From positions 2,108,001 through 2,172,000 of the forward strand of contig JASJOG010000033.1 of the NCBI GenBank assembly GCA_030142905.1: a stretch of DNA of 64,000 bases, given 5' to 3'. Numbering within the stretch: position 1 is the stretch's first letter; each line of letters opens with the position of its first letter. This document shows, piece after piece, positions 26,701-38,101 of the stretch. The translations under genes and the position numbers were made by a program. The notes beneath the pieces were generated by a model that saw nothing but the letters and a program-made list of their open reading frames with translations, was not told the DNA's origin and did no database searches. Origin of the DNA: Heliopora coerulea. Its lineage: Eukaryota; Cnidaria; Anthozoa; Scleralcyonacea; Helioporidae.

Positions 26701-29074
26701 CACTTCGTGAATTAATTCATGGTCTGAACTGACCTCTCGGTATTCGCTGAATGGTTTGTGGCCTTGAAAAATGCTTCCACGATAAAAAAACTTACTGTGC
26801 ACCGAGATGGCACCTAAAACACGGAAATGGCATCTAAAACACGGAAAATGTCTCCCAAATGATCCAACGCAACGTAAGCTTTGCAATTGTAGATTGAATT
26901 TTATAACTAGGAAAAAGATTTTTTCTAATGATTGGAGGGGTAACGGTCAAAATAATCCGGACGACTTAAATCTCAACGATTTGTTCAGGATAGGAAGTTG
27001 CTTCACGGCAGCAGTAAGTACCAAAATATTTTGGCTACAGACAGACCCGCTCTGGATGACGGGGCCAGGAGAAAGTGGCTTCATTGTAATTTGCTAATGC
27101 ATTATTTACCACTAAATTATCTTTTCGCTGTTATATACGCTGAAACGTTGTCATTTTGTAAGCATAATTTTGGAATCTAGTAGCATAATTTGGGAACATT
27201 GGCATAATTTTTGGCATAATTCGACAATATTCGGAGCATTGCTAGCAGCATAATATGCCACTTTTAGGAGCACAATGGGCCAACCCCTAGCTGGGAAATG
27301 ATATGCTAAGGGCCTACAAATACTTTTAGCAGGGAGTATAATCTGGGAGTGAGGAAACTACTACCAACAAAATACGATGTAAATTGTAGATGCAAAAACC
27401 TTAAATTAAGAAAAAACTTAGAAGAAATAACTGACATGAAATTCGTCCATAATTAAGTGTTGATAATAAAATATGAATGATTTAAAGTGACCCCCTGCAG
27501 TTCGATCCCTACAGGAATTTTAAATCTAATACCTCCACATAAAACGTCACGTTTAAGCTAATTTTGCACCCAATCTAACGCTCTACATAAGGGCCTTCTG
27601 CCTAGAAATCATTGGGGCCCACACGCTACAAATTCTTGGGGTCCACCGGTGGGCCACGCCACCACTGACCCTAGTGCTAACCTGAAAAGTAACAAAAATG
27701 ATACCAACAATGATGTAAGAAGGAGGTATATTGTAATGGCCTTTCCAATGTTTCTGTACGTTTTTAGTTATATAATGTCGTTGTTCTCCAAGTCAGAATC
27801 TGGCGCCTCCTTATTTGCACTCAGGGACAATGCCCCCCCCTGCCCTGCCCTTCCTGTACACTTCGTCAAACCCTAATAGTACTGTTGACAGTGCTTCGGC
27901 AACTGACATGGCGAACTACGACGACTCTTGACAGATTTTCAACGTACTAAATACTCTCAGAAGGTAACTATAAAACAATTTAATGACGAAAGTCTATATT
28001 TTTGTGTAAATCATTCTGCAGTGTGTTTCAGCTCAAACACAGGGTACAGAAAGGAAATATGCTATACTGCAGACTTAGCTCTGAACTGTTACTGGATCAA
28101 GTGTTTTAATATACGTATTCACAAACAGATATAGAAATTTCCCAGGATGCAATTTGAGCTTCAACAAATGAACACTGTAGTGTGAAGTTTTGACAGTATT
28201 GTAAGCTTTTCGAAAGTAACGCGTTACTTGGAACTCGCTATAATACTATTCGATTAACTAGCTCGAAAACGATTTTTCTGCTGGAGGACCACTTTCGGTA
28301 ATTTGTGACAAAAATTGGAAACTGACAAACGGTCAAACCTTTTGGAAGTCACAAGAATGGCCAAGCTAGCTTATAGGCTCATTATATGGTAGAATTTCAA
28401 CCCAGCTGACTTGGTTAGTTGGTGAGCCTGATTTCATTAGCCCTGACTACTTGAGAAATTTCAAAATTCTCTCACATATTGTCGTAAAAACGTTGAGTAA
28501 ACTGTGAATGTATCCAATACCACCGATAGAGGGGGGGGGTGTAGTCGGGTCAAATTGACCCAGAGCCCGGACGAAATAAGGGGGCCCGAAAGAAATCAAG
28601 GGCCCCGATCGGCCGGAAAGTACTTTGTTGAGCAACTGACTGGAATAAAGAACTATAGCTCATGTGCCATCGGTGTTTTTAAGTAAAATAAGACAATATG
28701 ACCATTTTGGCATTCCAATTTGGCGATGTTTGTGTTTCAAACACAAAAAAAATGAATGACTATATATTACATGATGTTTTAGCTTATGTGACATGCATCA
28801 ATGTGCGTGGTTTGACTTAAAGTAGCACTTCAGAGTACAGACAGTTTCGATTCATCATGCATAGAATACTGAATCAATTAGATATGAAGGAACTTATGAA
28901 AATCTGCTATAAAATTTTGAACTTGGTATTATTTGTATGTACTGGTTTAAATTTAGAATTGCTTTACTGTTTTGTTCATTTCAGAAGTTCATACGGCGAG
29001 ACATTAGTGCATTAGTGATTTCCGTGAATTCGTTGTCATGAAAATTTCCGAACTGGTAAAAAAAAATCGTAACT
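26701..29074. other. Intergenic, repeat debris only
   Basis: Short repeats of GCATAATTTTTGG-type near 27.15-27.26 kb, a duplicated 17-mer GGCACCTAAAACACGGA/GGCATCTAAAACACGGA near 26.81 kb, and a GC-rich GGGTCAAATTGACCC palindrome near 28.55 kb. No gene was recognised on either strand. Confidence 0.5.
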
Positions 29075-29375
29075 GACGTTGTTGGGGTGCTGGTGGCATA
29101 ATAGTAGTGCACGTGTCTCTCACCACTGTGACTAGGGTTCGATTCTGGCTCCGTGCAGTTATCTGATTAAAGTTACCTTAGTCACATGTGAGAAGAGTGT
29201 TATCCAGTTTGACTCTACCAAGCATCTCAGGTTTTCTCCGGGTATTCCGGTTTCTTCCTGTACTAACAATGGACCCATGAGAGATGCCCCTTACTGGACC
29301 TCTAGAGAGAACAGCTTAGGTAGCTGATAGGGTTATCCAGCATAAATAAAGGTACCTTACTTTACTTTACTTAAG
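29075..29375 (+). mobile_element. SINE family B, best copy
   Basis: Box A-like GGCATAATAGTAGTGCACG, box B-like AGGGTTCGATTCTGG, then TGCAGTTATCTGATTAAAGT, TCCAGTTTGACTCTACCAAG, TTTTCTCCGGGTATTCCGGT, CAATGGACCCATGAGAGATG and a 3' end with ATAAATAAAGGTACC followed by TTTAC units. This is a full-length tRNA-derived SINE with about 290 bp. Directly downstream of LRRC45. Confidence 0.75.
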
Positions 29376-29660
29376 CCCCGGTGAGTCAGGGTATGGCTAC
29401 GCGACCACCTGTGCCGTGCCGACATTTACGCTACTCTGCTTCTCGGTCCTTACAGGTTTGGCATCCTAACTTCTACTTTTGAGGAGATTGAAAGCAATGA
29501 GCAGCAAGGCACAGCAGGGCACAGTTCATAAACTAGGCTCAGCGTATTGTATTCAGGTACAAGAGAAAGGGGCCAAGCTTGCTGACCATTCGCGATAAGA
29601 TGACACAAATCAAATGGCCAATGTTAAAAAAATCTCTAATAAAACGTGAAAGTCTCCTTA

Positions 29661-30815
29661 CTATTTACAAGGGGAAGGTGGTCGAGATGCTCTTGTGCTG
29701 CTTACGTAAGTAAAAATAGCAGACTCAAGAAACTCAGCCCTTCGTACTTCTTGTTCGCGTTGTCTTTTTAGGTCGACTTCACTGGCCAGCAGTTTTTCTT
29801 CGAGATTTTCTATTTCGTGATCTTTGGCTGCTATTAGCTCCCGTTGCTTCCTCGTGCTGTCTTTTAAGGTTGCCTCCAAATTCGAGATTTTGTCTCTTAA
29901 GTCCTCTTGAGTTCTCTTCTCAGACTCATTTTCTATTCTTAGTCGTGACAGTTCTGATTTATAGTCGCCTTCCTTTCGTAAAAGTTGTTGAGTGAGCTTC
30001 TCTCTTTCGTTCTTATTCTGCTCGCATTCTTTCGTCTTTAAAGTTAGCTGTGTTTGCAGTTCTGAGATCTGACTGAGACACTTCGTTACTTGGCTATGCT
30101 GGTCATCCCAGGACGTTTGCAAAGCTGCTATCCTGTCTTCGTACTGCTTCGAGTTCAAGAGATGCTCGTGTTTCAACTGTGTTTTAACATTAACCAATTC
30201 CTCCTCAGCCTTCAACTTATTTGCAACAATCTCAGATCTGAGCTGACTAGTTTTTTCTTCGAGATTGTTCTTTTCTTTTTGCAATACCTCAACTTTGTCC
30301 TTTAATATCGACTCCTTTTCTTTGAAATTCCTGTTCAAATTGTTCAGCTCACTAACGTGCTCTTCTTCAGCTCGTCTCATCGCTTCATCGTGTTTGGCTT
30401 CCAACTGCTTCTGTTTTACTTTTTGCTCACTTTTTACCTCCTCAATCTTTGATTCTAACGCCTTAACCACGCCCTCCAATTCGGCTTCCGTCTTCACCAT
30501 TTCGCCAATTTTACCCTGTAAGCTTGTTTTGTTCTCCTCACAGACACGTAACTGAGTTTCAACGATTGTACGATTTTCTTTTTCTTCGGCCAAATCATTC
30601 TTCAAACTCTTTACCAGATCACCTAGAACAACTTTGTTCTCTTTACTCGACTTTAATTCGCTCTTCACAGATTGCAACTCTTCAGACATTTCATGAAAAG
30701 ATACTTTGTTTTTTTCTAAGGCCTGTTTCAATTGCTTGATTTTGCTGTGACTTGATTTGCTAAGCTGGTCATTTGCGTTTGCTTGCTCATCAAGTTTTTC
30801 TTGTAAAATGGAAAC
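29661..30815 (-). CDS. LRRC45: LRRC45 exon 3 (coiled coil and stop)
   Basis: Acceptor GCGTTTTGCAG. It starts VSILQEKLDEQANANDQLSK and stays open for 384 codons to TAG at 29661-29663. Heptad-type Leu/Ile spacing with charged residues throughout. The tail FLESAIFTYVSSTRASRPPS identifies the family. Confidence 0.92.
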   Translation of the reverse strand, partial: VSILQEKLDEQANANDQLSKSSHSKIKQLKQALEKNKVSFHEMSEELQSVKSELKSSKENKVVLGDLVKSLKNDLAEEKENRTIVETQLRVCEENKTSLQGKIGEMVKTEAELEGVVKALESKIEEVKSEQKVKQKQLEAKHDEAMRRAEEEHVSELNNLNRNFKEKESILKDKVEVLQKEKNNLEEKTSQLRSEIVANKLKAEEELVNVKTQLKHEHLLNSKQYEDRIAALQTSWDDQHSQVTKCLSQISELQTQLTLKTKECEQNKNEREKLTQQLLRKEGDYKSELSRLRIENESEKRTQEDLRDKISNLEATLKDSTRKQRELIAAKDHEIENLEEKLLASEVDLKRQREQEVRRAEFLESAIFTYVSSTRASRPPSPCK

Positions 30816-33800
30816 CTGCAAAACGCGTGAAAACTCATGTGATACCAAGAAGTTGTGATGCGTATTCTACACGCCGTATACTATACAATTTATTTTATGT
30901 CACACCATTCTTATAAATAAAGGGATCGAACGTTTGTCCTTCGACAAGACATCGAGTTCAAAGTCGTTTTAATGTTCGAAGACTTCTCAGAATGTACTGA
31001 CGAGGATTTCGGCGGGCATGCAAAGGGCGCAAACTTGTAAAAAGTTTGTGATAGGGATGGTTGCTACAGCCTGGTGTCAGGCGAGACGGATGCCAATGTA
31101 GGACCTGGAGGATAACTTAGGTGTGAGATATACTCAAAAATAAACGCTGAACTTTAATTAAACATTTTTTCTACTACAATGTGACTGTTCCCTTGGCGAA
31201 AAACACATCACCAAGCCTAATCTCATAGTGCCACAAGTTGCCAAGCAGTAAAACAATCAAAGCTCGTGAATGTGGTTGGACGGACCGACGTCCCATGCCT
31301 TCCCCTCCTAGCGCACATGACCGGATGATTTAATAGTTAAACTGGCTCAGAACGTGCTTTGTTCGCTAATTAGGTTTGTCTTAGAAATCGCATTTCTTGT
31401 AGTGGGCTCGAAATGTATGAAAATATTGAAATTCCAGTTATTTTGTCGTTTTGAAACAGTCGTCTGGTATCAACCTCCCCAACTGACCCCTCTTGGAACC
31501 TGAATATTAATTTTAGACAGCCTATAGTTTCATGTGGTTTTTGGAAAAGACCATTCTTTTTCTAAAATTAACGTGATAACATAGCAAGGCCTTTTTTAAC
31601 TGTATATCGGGGGTTAAATGCCCCCCAGTCACAGGATGTCCCCCAAGTCCCCCCAAATTTTGTCGTTTCGTTTTTCCATATTTGCAAACTAAGGAAAAAT
31701 AAGGCAGAAGTTTGACCAAATATGTTGATTGTTGTGTTGTATTCGTTTATTCAAGAATAATTGGCGAGTTTTCGTTTGTACGACAGTGAGCAACATATCC
31801 TTTACAGAAAACATCGAAGTGTCATTCTTTTGTTTTGCGACTGTTTTCTGAATATTTCTGCCTTTTTATGGTATGAACACTTGCAAACAAAGAAACTTTG
31901 TCTCAAAATATTTTCGATTTATAATTGTGAAAATAATTAAATTTTTCTGTATTTTAACCTAAATTTTAACTTAACCTGTATTTTAACCTGTATTTTAACT
32001 TAAATTTTAACCAGATTTTAACCTAAAAATACACCAGGGTGCATCTCAGAGAATCTGAAAATCAAAAACTTTTACCTTCCTGCACATTCCAAAACGTGTG
32101 CTTAAGGCACTTGGGTGAACTCACTTCTATAGGCCTCAAAGTTGATTTCCTATATTTCACTGAATTTTTCATTTTGCCCCCCTCCTCCCACCAGCAAAAG
32201 TTCCTTAGAAAAGGCACTGTAACATGAGGAGAAAGAAACGTCCTTACACAACTTAAAAAATAACACTCCTCCTTTATTCGAAACTAATATTGTCAATCAT
32301 GGAAAAAGTTGAATCATATTTTGGTCTGATGATTTAGCAGGGAATTTCATCTTGAGATCAGCCAATTGATTAAACAATTGATCAGCCAAACCCAGTCAGA
32401 GTAAAATTTAATCTGTTATAATTCAAAACGTTTAAGAACACTAAAGTTGACAGCTAAAGAGGATATAACCCTTAGGCTATGGAAAGAGTCATATATGAGT
32501 AATACAACTCAATTTTTTTTTTCTTGTGGATTTAGTTTTTAATATATTTTCACTAAACCACAAATGCTGAGGGCAAGCCCAAACAAGAAAATAATCCCCT
32601 TACAATCCACTGAACTTTTGGGGCTAGAGTTAAAGTTGGAATTAGGGATAGGGTTAGAGTTAGGGGTAGGGTTAGTGGTTGGGCTGGAGTTAGTGGTTGG
32701 GCTGGAGTTAATGTTTGGGCTAGAGTTAGGGTTGGGTTATGGTTAGGGTTTGGGTTATGGGTAGGGGGAAAAAAACACTAAAACTCTATAAAACCTTTTC
32801 TTCATCAAACAAATTACCTAATAAAGACATTTAAAACATACATATATAGAGTACCTAGTTATTCCAAGATATAACAGGTGTATGAAAGCAAGAATATTTT
32901 AAGACATATTCAGTAACCTTATTTTTAAATTGACATTCAATATTCTTTACACTATATGGTGCCTAAAGGAATAATGGAATAGATGGATAGAATAAATTAA
33001 TATTGTGATGTCTATTAGAACAGCTATAAAAAAAGATGAAGTCAATTATTGATCTTCCAGATGTTAATCTGAGGTAATTTAGTTCACTAAGATGATCCTT
33101 GTATGACTTAATCATCAGATTTATAGCATGAAGTTGCATGTTTCTTTCATCCCTGACAAATCAACAAATCAAATGACCAAGGAGGCAAAAGGTGCTACCC
33201 ATCTCTAGCCCTTTCCCTATCAACCCTCCCCAAGGAGAGAGAGAAATCACTAATGCAGAGTCTTTGCAGAGTCCCATCTGTGCCAGTCCAATTGTCCAGG
33301 GGCTTTTGATAATCTATACATCATTTGTTTCCAGCACATTGGTGAAAAATTTCTTATTCAGGTTTTAGTGGCACAAAGGTGATACACATACTGTACCTCT
33401 CACTACTCTGATTCAAATTCAAATTCAATTCAAACACCATGCAGTTGTTAAATCTACCTTGGTCACATGTGAGAGCATTGTTATCCAGTTTTATTCTACC
33501 AAGCACCACTGGTTTTTAAGGGTTAGACCCAAGAGAGGTAGCATTTAGTGGACCTCTCAGGAGAACACCTAAGTTATAGGTGATAGGGTTCTCTAGTATA
33601 AATGAACAAACAATATTATATAAACTAGATACAACTAAGTTCTCAGAAGAACTATAAGTGATGGTAAACAAAAGGATAGGGGAATCTTTCTGAAATTCAT
33701 TGAAAGCCAAGGGTGGAATAATTGACTAAGAGGGTTGACCTACAAGGACCTACAAACATGTGAGACATCAAGGGTTGAGAACAGTACAATTATAAAATAT

Positions 33801-36034
33801 GAAAAAGCACACCACATTTCAGCTGACAACTTGTATACTGTGACATCTACAGGTGAGGTATGTCACAGGGGTGATGCCAGAGGGCAACAGCCCCCCATAG
33901 GGGAACCTTAGCCCCCTGTCAGGGGAAATTGAACAATTAGTTGGGGAATGACATATGTGGGAGAAACTTGAAATATTCATGTTTGTTTTCTTAAACTGGT
34001 AAAAGGAAAAACAAATTATCTGCCTTAAATGTGAATAATAAAAGTGGGAAAGAATTTTTATGAGAAAATCGGGGGAATGATGTGAAAATGAACGAAAAAG
34101 CAAACTGACACTGATGTGGCTGGGTAAGCTGGCCTAAAGCTGTAATTATCAGCATCACCTTTATTGTTTTGTGGCTTTGCAAGTTTAAAATACTATGGAC
34201 TGTTCAAACATGACTTCAGATTTCACTTCAATTGTACCTATGGTACAAAAACAGTTGGTACAAAAACAAGTTGTTTATTTATCCATGTATATGCATTCAT
34301 TTCCAAAAATAATAATGCATTTTCGTGCACCTAAACCTTAGTCCCTACATAGGGGAATTCCTGGAGCCACCCCTGGTATGTCAGGGTTCCCTAATATCTA
34401 AAGTTGCCATAATTTTGCTTTGTTTAGAAGTGTCAATACTTAACCTTGGGATTGAATGACTTTTTAGTCATCTTCAGTTGATAAAATTACCAGTAAGATG
34501 AAACTGCAAGCATGAATTATGGATCAAAAGGCATGTACATGTATTTGTATAGATCAAATTCATGAGATTAACTCTTGTGATTGAAACAAAATGTGCTACC
34601 TGCATGGTCTTTTCTAATTCAATCCTCTGCATTTCTTTCATCATTTTCTCTGTTCTTGCCACTTCCTGATGTCTGGCAACTTCTCGATCATTATTCAGCT
34701 TTATGGCAACACTAATGGCTTTCAGTATATCTTGAGGAATGTTGTTTCCTAGATTCATTCATTTAAGAGTTGTTTAGCAAATGTTCACAGAAGTATTGAA
34801 TCAATGGATGCTCAATTAACAAAAAGCTGGTATCCCATGATGTCCTGCCATAATAAATGTACAAGATGTCAATATTATGAAATTCAATATTATTGGTTTA
34901 AAACAATCTACTGTACAGTAATTATTCACAATCATTTCACAAAACCATAATAGAATCCACCTGTAAGACTGTTAGAAAAATTCCAACTTTCATCAGAATC
35001 ACTATCCACAGAAGCCAGCATGTTTGGGAGCAAAGAAATGTCCCAAGGTATATGTATTAGATTACCTACATACTTTCTTGATGAGTCTTGGATATGGTAC
35101 TAATTGATTTCAAGTGAAACATCCTAAACTCAAATTTGTAGCCCAGGCAGGTGTTTCATGGTGATCACATACAAAAATTCTAAGAAATTACAGGTTCACA
35201 AGGTCGGCTTAACTCAGTTTTGGCCCAAACTCAAATTTGTAGTCCAGACTGGGGTTTCATGGTGATTACATACCGTACAAAATTTCTACGAAATTGCAGG
35301 TTCACAAGATGGGCTTATATCCAGAAACCCCTGAGCCAAATAACTCAAATTCTCAGGTGGCCTGTCAGAATTAATTAAAGCATCTGTTACATACCTTGTA
35401 ATTCTAAGGAAGTCAGACATTTATTGCGTTGTAAAGCTGTCAAAAATGCACGACCACCCAGCAGCCCGATATTGTTCCAACGTAAATCCAAGACTTTTAA
35501 AGTCGTGTTTCTTTTTACCGCGGTTGCTAGTTCACTTGCCCCATCATGTGATATCTGATTATTTCGCAGATCAAGCATGACCAGAGTTTGATTGATGACT
35601 AATCCTTCGGCTAATGTTCCCAAACCAGAACCCCAGAGACCTAAGGAATTCCAGTCCAAGCGAAGACAGCGAACGGAAGTATTTCTCTTGAGAAATATAC
35701 CAACCATTTCAGCACCAGTACAACGCAGGTTATTTCCCTTTAAGTCGATTGTCTCGAGGGCACGTGTGTGTGCCAAACCGTATAGAAGTACCTTTGAGGC
35801 ATCTTCACTAAGCAGACAGTCGCTAAAACTCACTTCTTTAAAATAATAGTCGTATGACAATGCTTTGGCGATGGCATTGCAGTCTTCTGGTGTAAAATTG
35901 TAAGATGACAAGTCAAGTGCTCTTCTGTCATCCACAGCGCCGGGATGCTGAACAAGCTGGGAAGTTACACATTCCAGCGGAGACACAAGGCACTCTTTGC
36001 ACACTCTGAGATAACGATTATAAAATTCTTCCAT
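29661..36034 (-). CDS. LRRC45: LRRC45 homologue, complete, three exons
   Basis: Exons on the minus strand: 35395-36034, 34600-34748 and 29661-30815. Phases 1 and 0 chain without a stop and give about 647 aa (human LRRC45 is about 670). Residues 1 to about 225 hold roughly seven ribonuclease-inhibitor-type leucine-rich repeats (IDLKGNNLRCTGAEMV, LDLRNNQISHDGASELATAV, LDLRWNNIGLLGGRAF). The rest is one long coiled coil rich in Lys, Glu and Gln. The C-terminus RRAEFLESAIFTYVSS then RPPSPCK matches the conserved LRRC45 tail. In vertebrates LRRC45 is part of the fibrous linker that holds the two centrioles together and has a role at the basal body; the same role here is inference. The entire coiled coil is in a single 1155-nt exon. 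Confidence 0.93.
31925..32020. repeat. Short tandem repeat, ATTTTAACCT unit
   Basis: About nine imperfect copies of (T)ATTTTAACCT/ATTTTAACTT in LRRC45 intron 2. Confidence 0.7.
32615..32765. repeat. Degenerate telomere-like repeat, G-rich orientation
   Basis: About 150 bp of TTAGGG-like units drifting to GTTAGTGGTTGGGCTGGA 18-mers (tandem, repeated twice) and ending GGTTATGGTTAGGGTTTGGG. In LRRC45 intron 2. The opposite orientation from the 2.8-kb tract. Confidence 0.6.
33355..33610 (+). mobile_element. SINE family B, degenerate copy
   Basis: TTTTAGTGGCACAAAGGTGA and CTCTGATTCAAATTC (eroded boxes), then TACCTTGGTCACATGTGAGA, TTATCCAGTTTTATTCTACC and TAGGTGATAGGGTTCTCTAG. Matches the 29.1-kb copy with many changes. 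In LRRC45 intron 2. Confidence 0.6.
33866..34375. mobile_element. hAT-type MITE with perfect 8-bp duplication
   Basis: Left tip CAGGGGTGATGCCAGAGG, right tip CCTGGAGCCACCCCTG, flanked by GTATGTCA on both sides (33858-33865 and 34376-34383). An 8-bp duplication with CAG...CTG tips is the hAT hallmark. 510 bp, no transposase. In LRRC45 intron 2, about 225 bp from exon 2. Confidence 0.8.
34600..34748 (-). CDS. LRRC45: LRRC45 exon 2
   Basis: Acceptor GAATCTAG, donor CAG|GTAGCA. With the split g codon it reads GNNIPQDILKAISVAIKLNN, then DREVARHQEVARTEKMMKEM and QRIELEKTMQ. It links the last leucine-rich repeat to the coiled coil. GNNIP is identical to the vertebrate family at this point. Confidence 0.9.
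35395..36034 (-). CDS. LRRC45: LRRC45 exon 1 (leucine-rich repeats) with start codon
   Basis: ATG at 36034. It reads MEEFYNRYLRVCKECLVSPL, matching the family start, through six full leucine-rich repeats to SLELQ, ending at CAAG|GTATGT (phase 1, 213 codons plus one base). Confidence 0.92.
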
Positions 36035-37664
36035 TTAATACCTCTTAATTAGCAAACCTGGAGCCTTATTGTACGCTTGGATATTGCAGCTTAAAAAATT
36101 GAACAGTGAGTTTGTACTGGCTCTATCACATATTCCGAACCTCCATCTGGGAAAAAGATCCCCTAGCAGGGAATGTACCCACATATAGCTTTTTCTGACA
36201 CAGTCGAAAATTTTCGACGTTTAATTTTTTCAGGGTGGAAAAGGACGCTTAATTAAGTGGCAGTAATTACCAGTTGAAAACTTTCTAGAGTAGAAACTGG
36301 ATCTTAACTTATGAAGTTAAGATTAATACTTGAGGGAAAGTGAATAGCTGCAGAAAAGTCACTATGAGATATGGTATGTCAATAGAACGAACTTGCAGGT
36401 TGCTGAATGCGGATGCTCGCTTATAAATCATGGACAGGTGCACTGGGTATGTTATTACTTTATTCTAGCCTTTTACTTCTCATCTCACTGACAGTGGCGT
36501 AGCCAGAGAAACTGTGATGCCCGGGCCTGGGAAGCATTCTAATTAGGGGGATCCGGGAGCATGCTCCCCCGGAAAATGTTTGAATTCTTGGGTCTCTGAA
36601 AGGCTATTTCTTGCATTATGAAGGCGCTATTCCCGTTTTTTAGGCTGCGGCACCGAGCTGGATTCGAAGGCTTCAATCGTACAAATCCTCCAAATTTCTT
36701 TTAAAACCACGAGATATCTCATTGATGAGAACAAATTGCGCGAATTTTTAGCGTGGGAGAAAAAGTTGCGCAAAGAAATTCCATTCGTGGACCAAACTTA
36801 AAGGGCTGATATCAAATTATTCAAAATTTGTCGTGTATATTTCAGTTGAATATGCCAAATACGTTTTGGGAAACGCCCTTTTTCGTAGCTGACGCCCGGG
36901 CCTGGGCCCGGGTAGGCCCGGGTCTGGCTACGCCACTGCTCACTGATGTCTTCCAAAAAACTGAAAGTGTTACGATCATGGGCGGAATATTCAAAAAAGG
37001 CAAAAAAAATTTATTTTACCCTGGCTAACGGCAGACAATATCCGTTGAGAAAGGGAGACCTCTGGACAGCAAAGAGATACTACCCTGTTTCTCGTCAATC
37101 CTTTCTCATTCTTCTCTTCATCTGTCATATCATTTTTTTCCCCTGAAATGAAAATGGATAACTGCAAATGGTTACTTGTAATGCTATTACACTATTTAGA
37201 TAAACGACTGTAGCTGTGAAGTAATTCGCCAAACCCCACAAACGCAATTGGCGTAATGTTGCATGTGAGACCACAAGTTGACAAGGCCGTATTCATTAAC
37301 TACAGGAAGTTCAATGGAAGGCAACTTTTTAAAGTATTTTTGGTTGCATTATGGCTATCCGTACGACAAATGTGATATGTCTACTTGTAAACCGGCCTTA
37401 ACAAGTATTGTTCTCGCTTCAGGTACCTGTACTGATGTCGAAAGAAGACACATATAATCACGTTGCCACTTCGTTCAGACCAGCAAATTCACGAAGGCTA
37501 ACAACGGGCTACAGACGTTGTTATTTAATAAAACGGGGAACGTAATTGATTTGACTACAAACACAAGTATTTAGACTGCTTTAAATAGCTCTCACTTGAC
37601 GTTAGAAACTATCGTGAATCACGCTTATTCCCTGTCCGTCCATATGTAACCATGAAGTTTCTTT
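36035..37664. other. Divergent intergenic region between LRRC45 and GALNT
   Basis: The two start codons face away from each other across 1.63 kb, so both promoters must lie here or, for GALNT, in unseen 5' exons. No TATA box or other core element can be assigned with confidence. A hAT-type MITE occupies 36492-36938. Confidence 0.6.
36492..36938. mobile_element. hAT-type MITE, complete, in the divergent promoter region
   Basis: Tips CAGTGGCGTAGCCAGAG and GTCTGGCTACGCCACTG are inverted repeats. The 8-bp duplication CTCACTGA is perfect (36484-36491 and 36939-36946). GC-rich CCCGGGCCTGGG blocks lie inside both ends. 447 bp, no coding sequence. The perfect duplication suggests a fairly recent insertion. 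Confidence 0.85.
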
Positions 37665-38101
37665 GTGATCCTACTGGTTATCTTTACGACGACGATGGTA
37701 TTTCGCGTTCAGTTTATATACCATGCAATTATTATCTGCGCGTGCTTATGGTTCACGGTCAGCTTTCTGTTCCTACTTTATCACCGATTTGGTACCGGGA
37801 ATATTAAAACAAAAAGGGAGGTTGATGCATCTCATTTACCAAACGTCAAGGACGCAGTGATGTCCTTTAATTCCGCTACTGGTGGTAGATCAATTGTTGA
37901 ACTGCGAAGTTGGACGGCAAATTACGAGAAAATACCTGAAACGAGTGATCCAAAAGGACCTGGAGAGTACGGTACTGAAGTTAAAGTGAACAACACGTTT
38001 TTAAAAGAGGTCGAAGAAGGATACAAAGAACATGGATTTAATATATTGGCCAGTGACATTATGTCGTTACACAGGAGATTGCCCGACAACAGAAGCAAAG
38101 C
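37665..38101 (+). CDS. GALNT: GALNT alternative first exon 1a
   Basis: Reads [20 protein letters not shown], then a hydrophobic span [20 protein letters not shown] (signal anchor, about residues 15-40), a stem, and [20 protein letters not shown] then [20 protein letters not shown], the conserved pre-catalytic segment. It ends AAAGC|GTAAGT (phase 2). A second in-frame Met at residue 11 is a possible start. The stem-to-catalytic junction is highly typical of the family. Confidence 0.85.
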
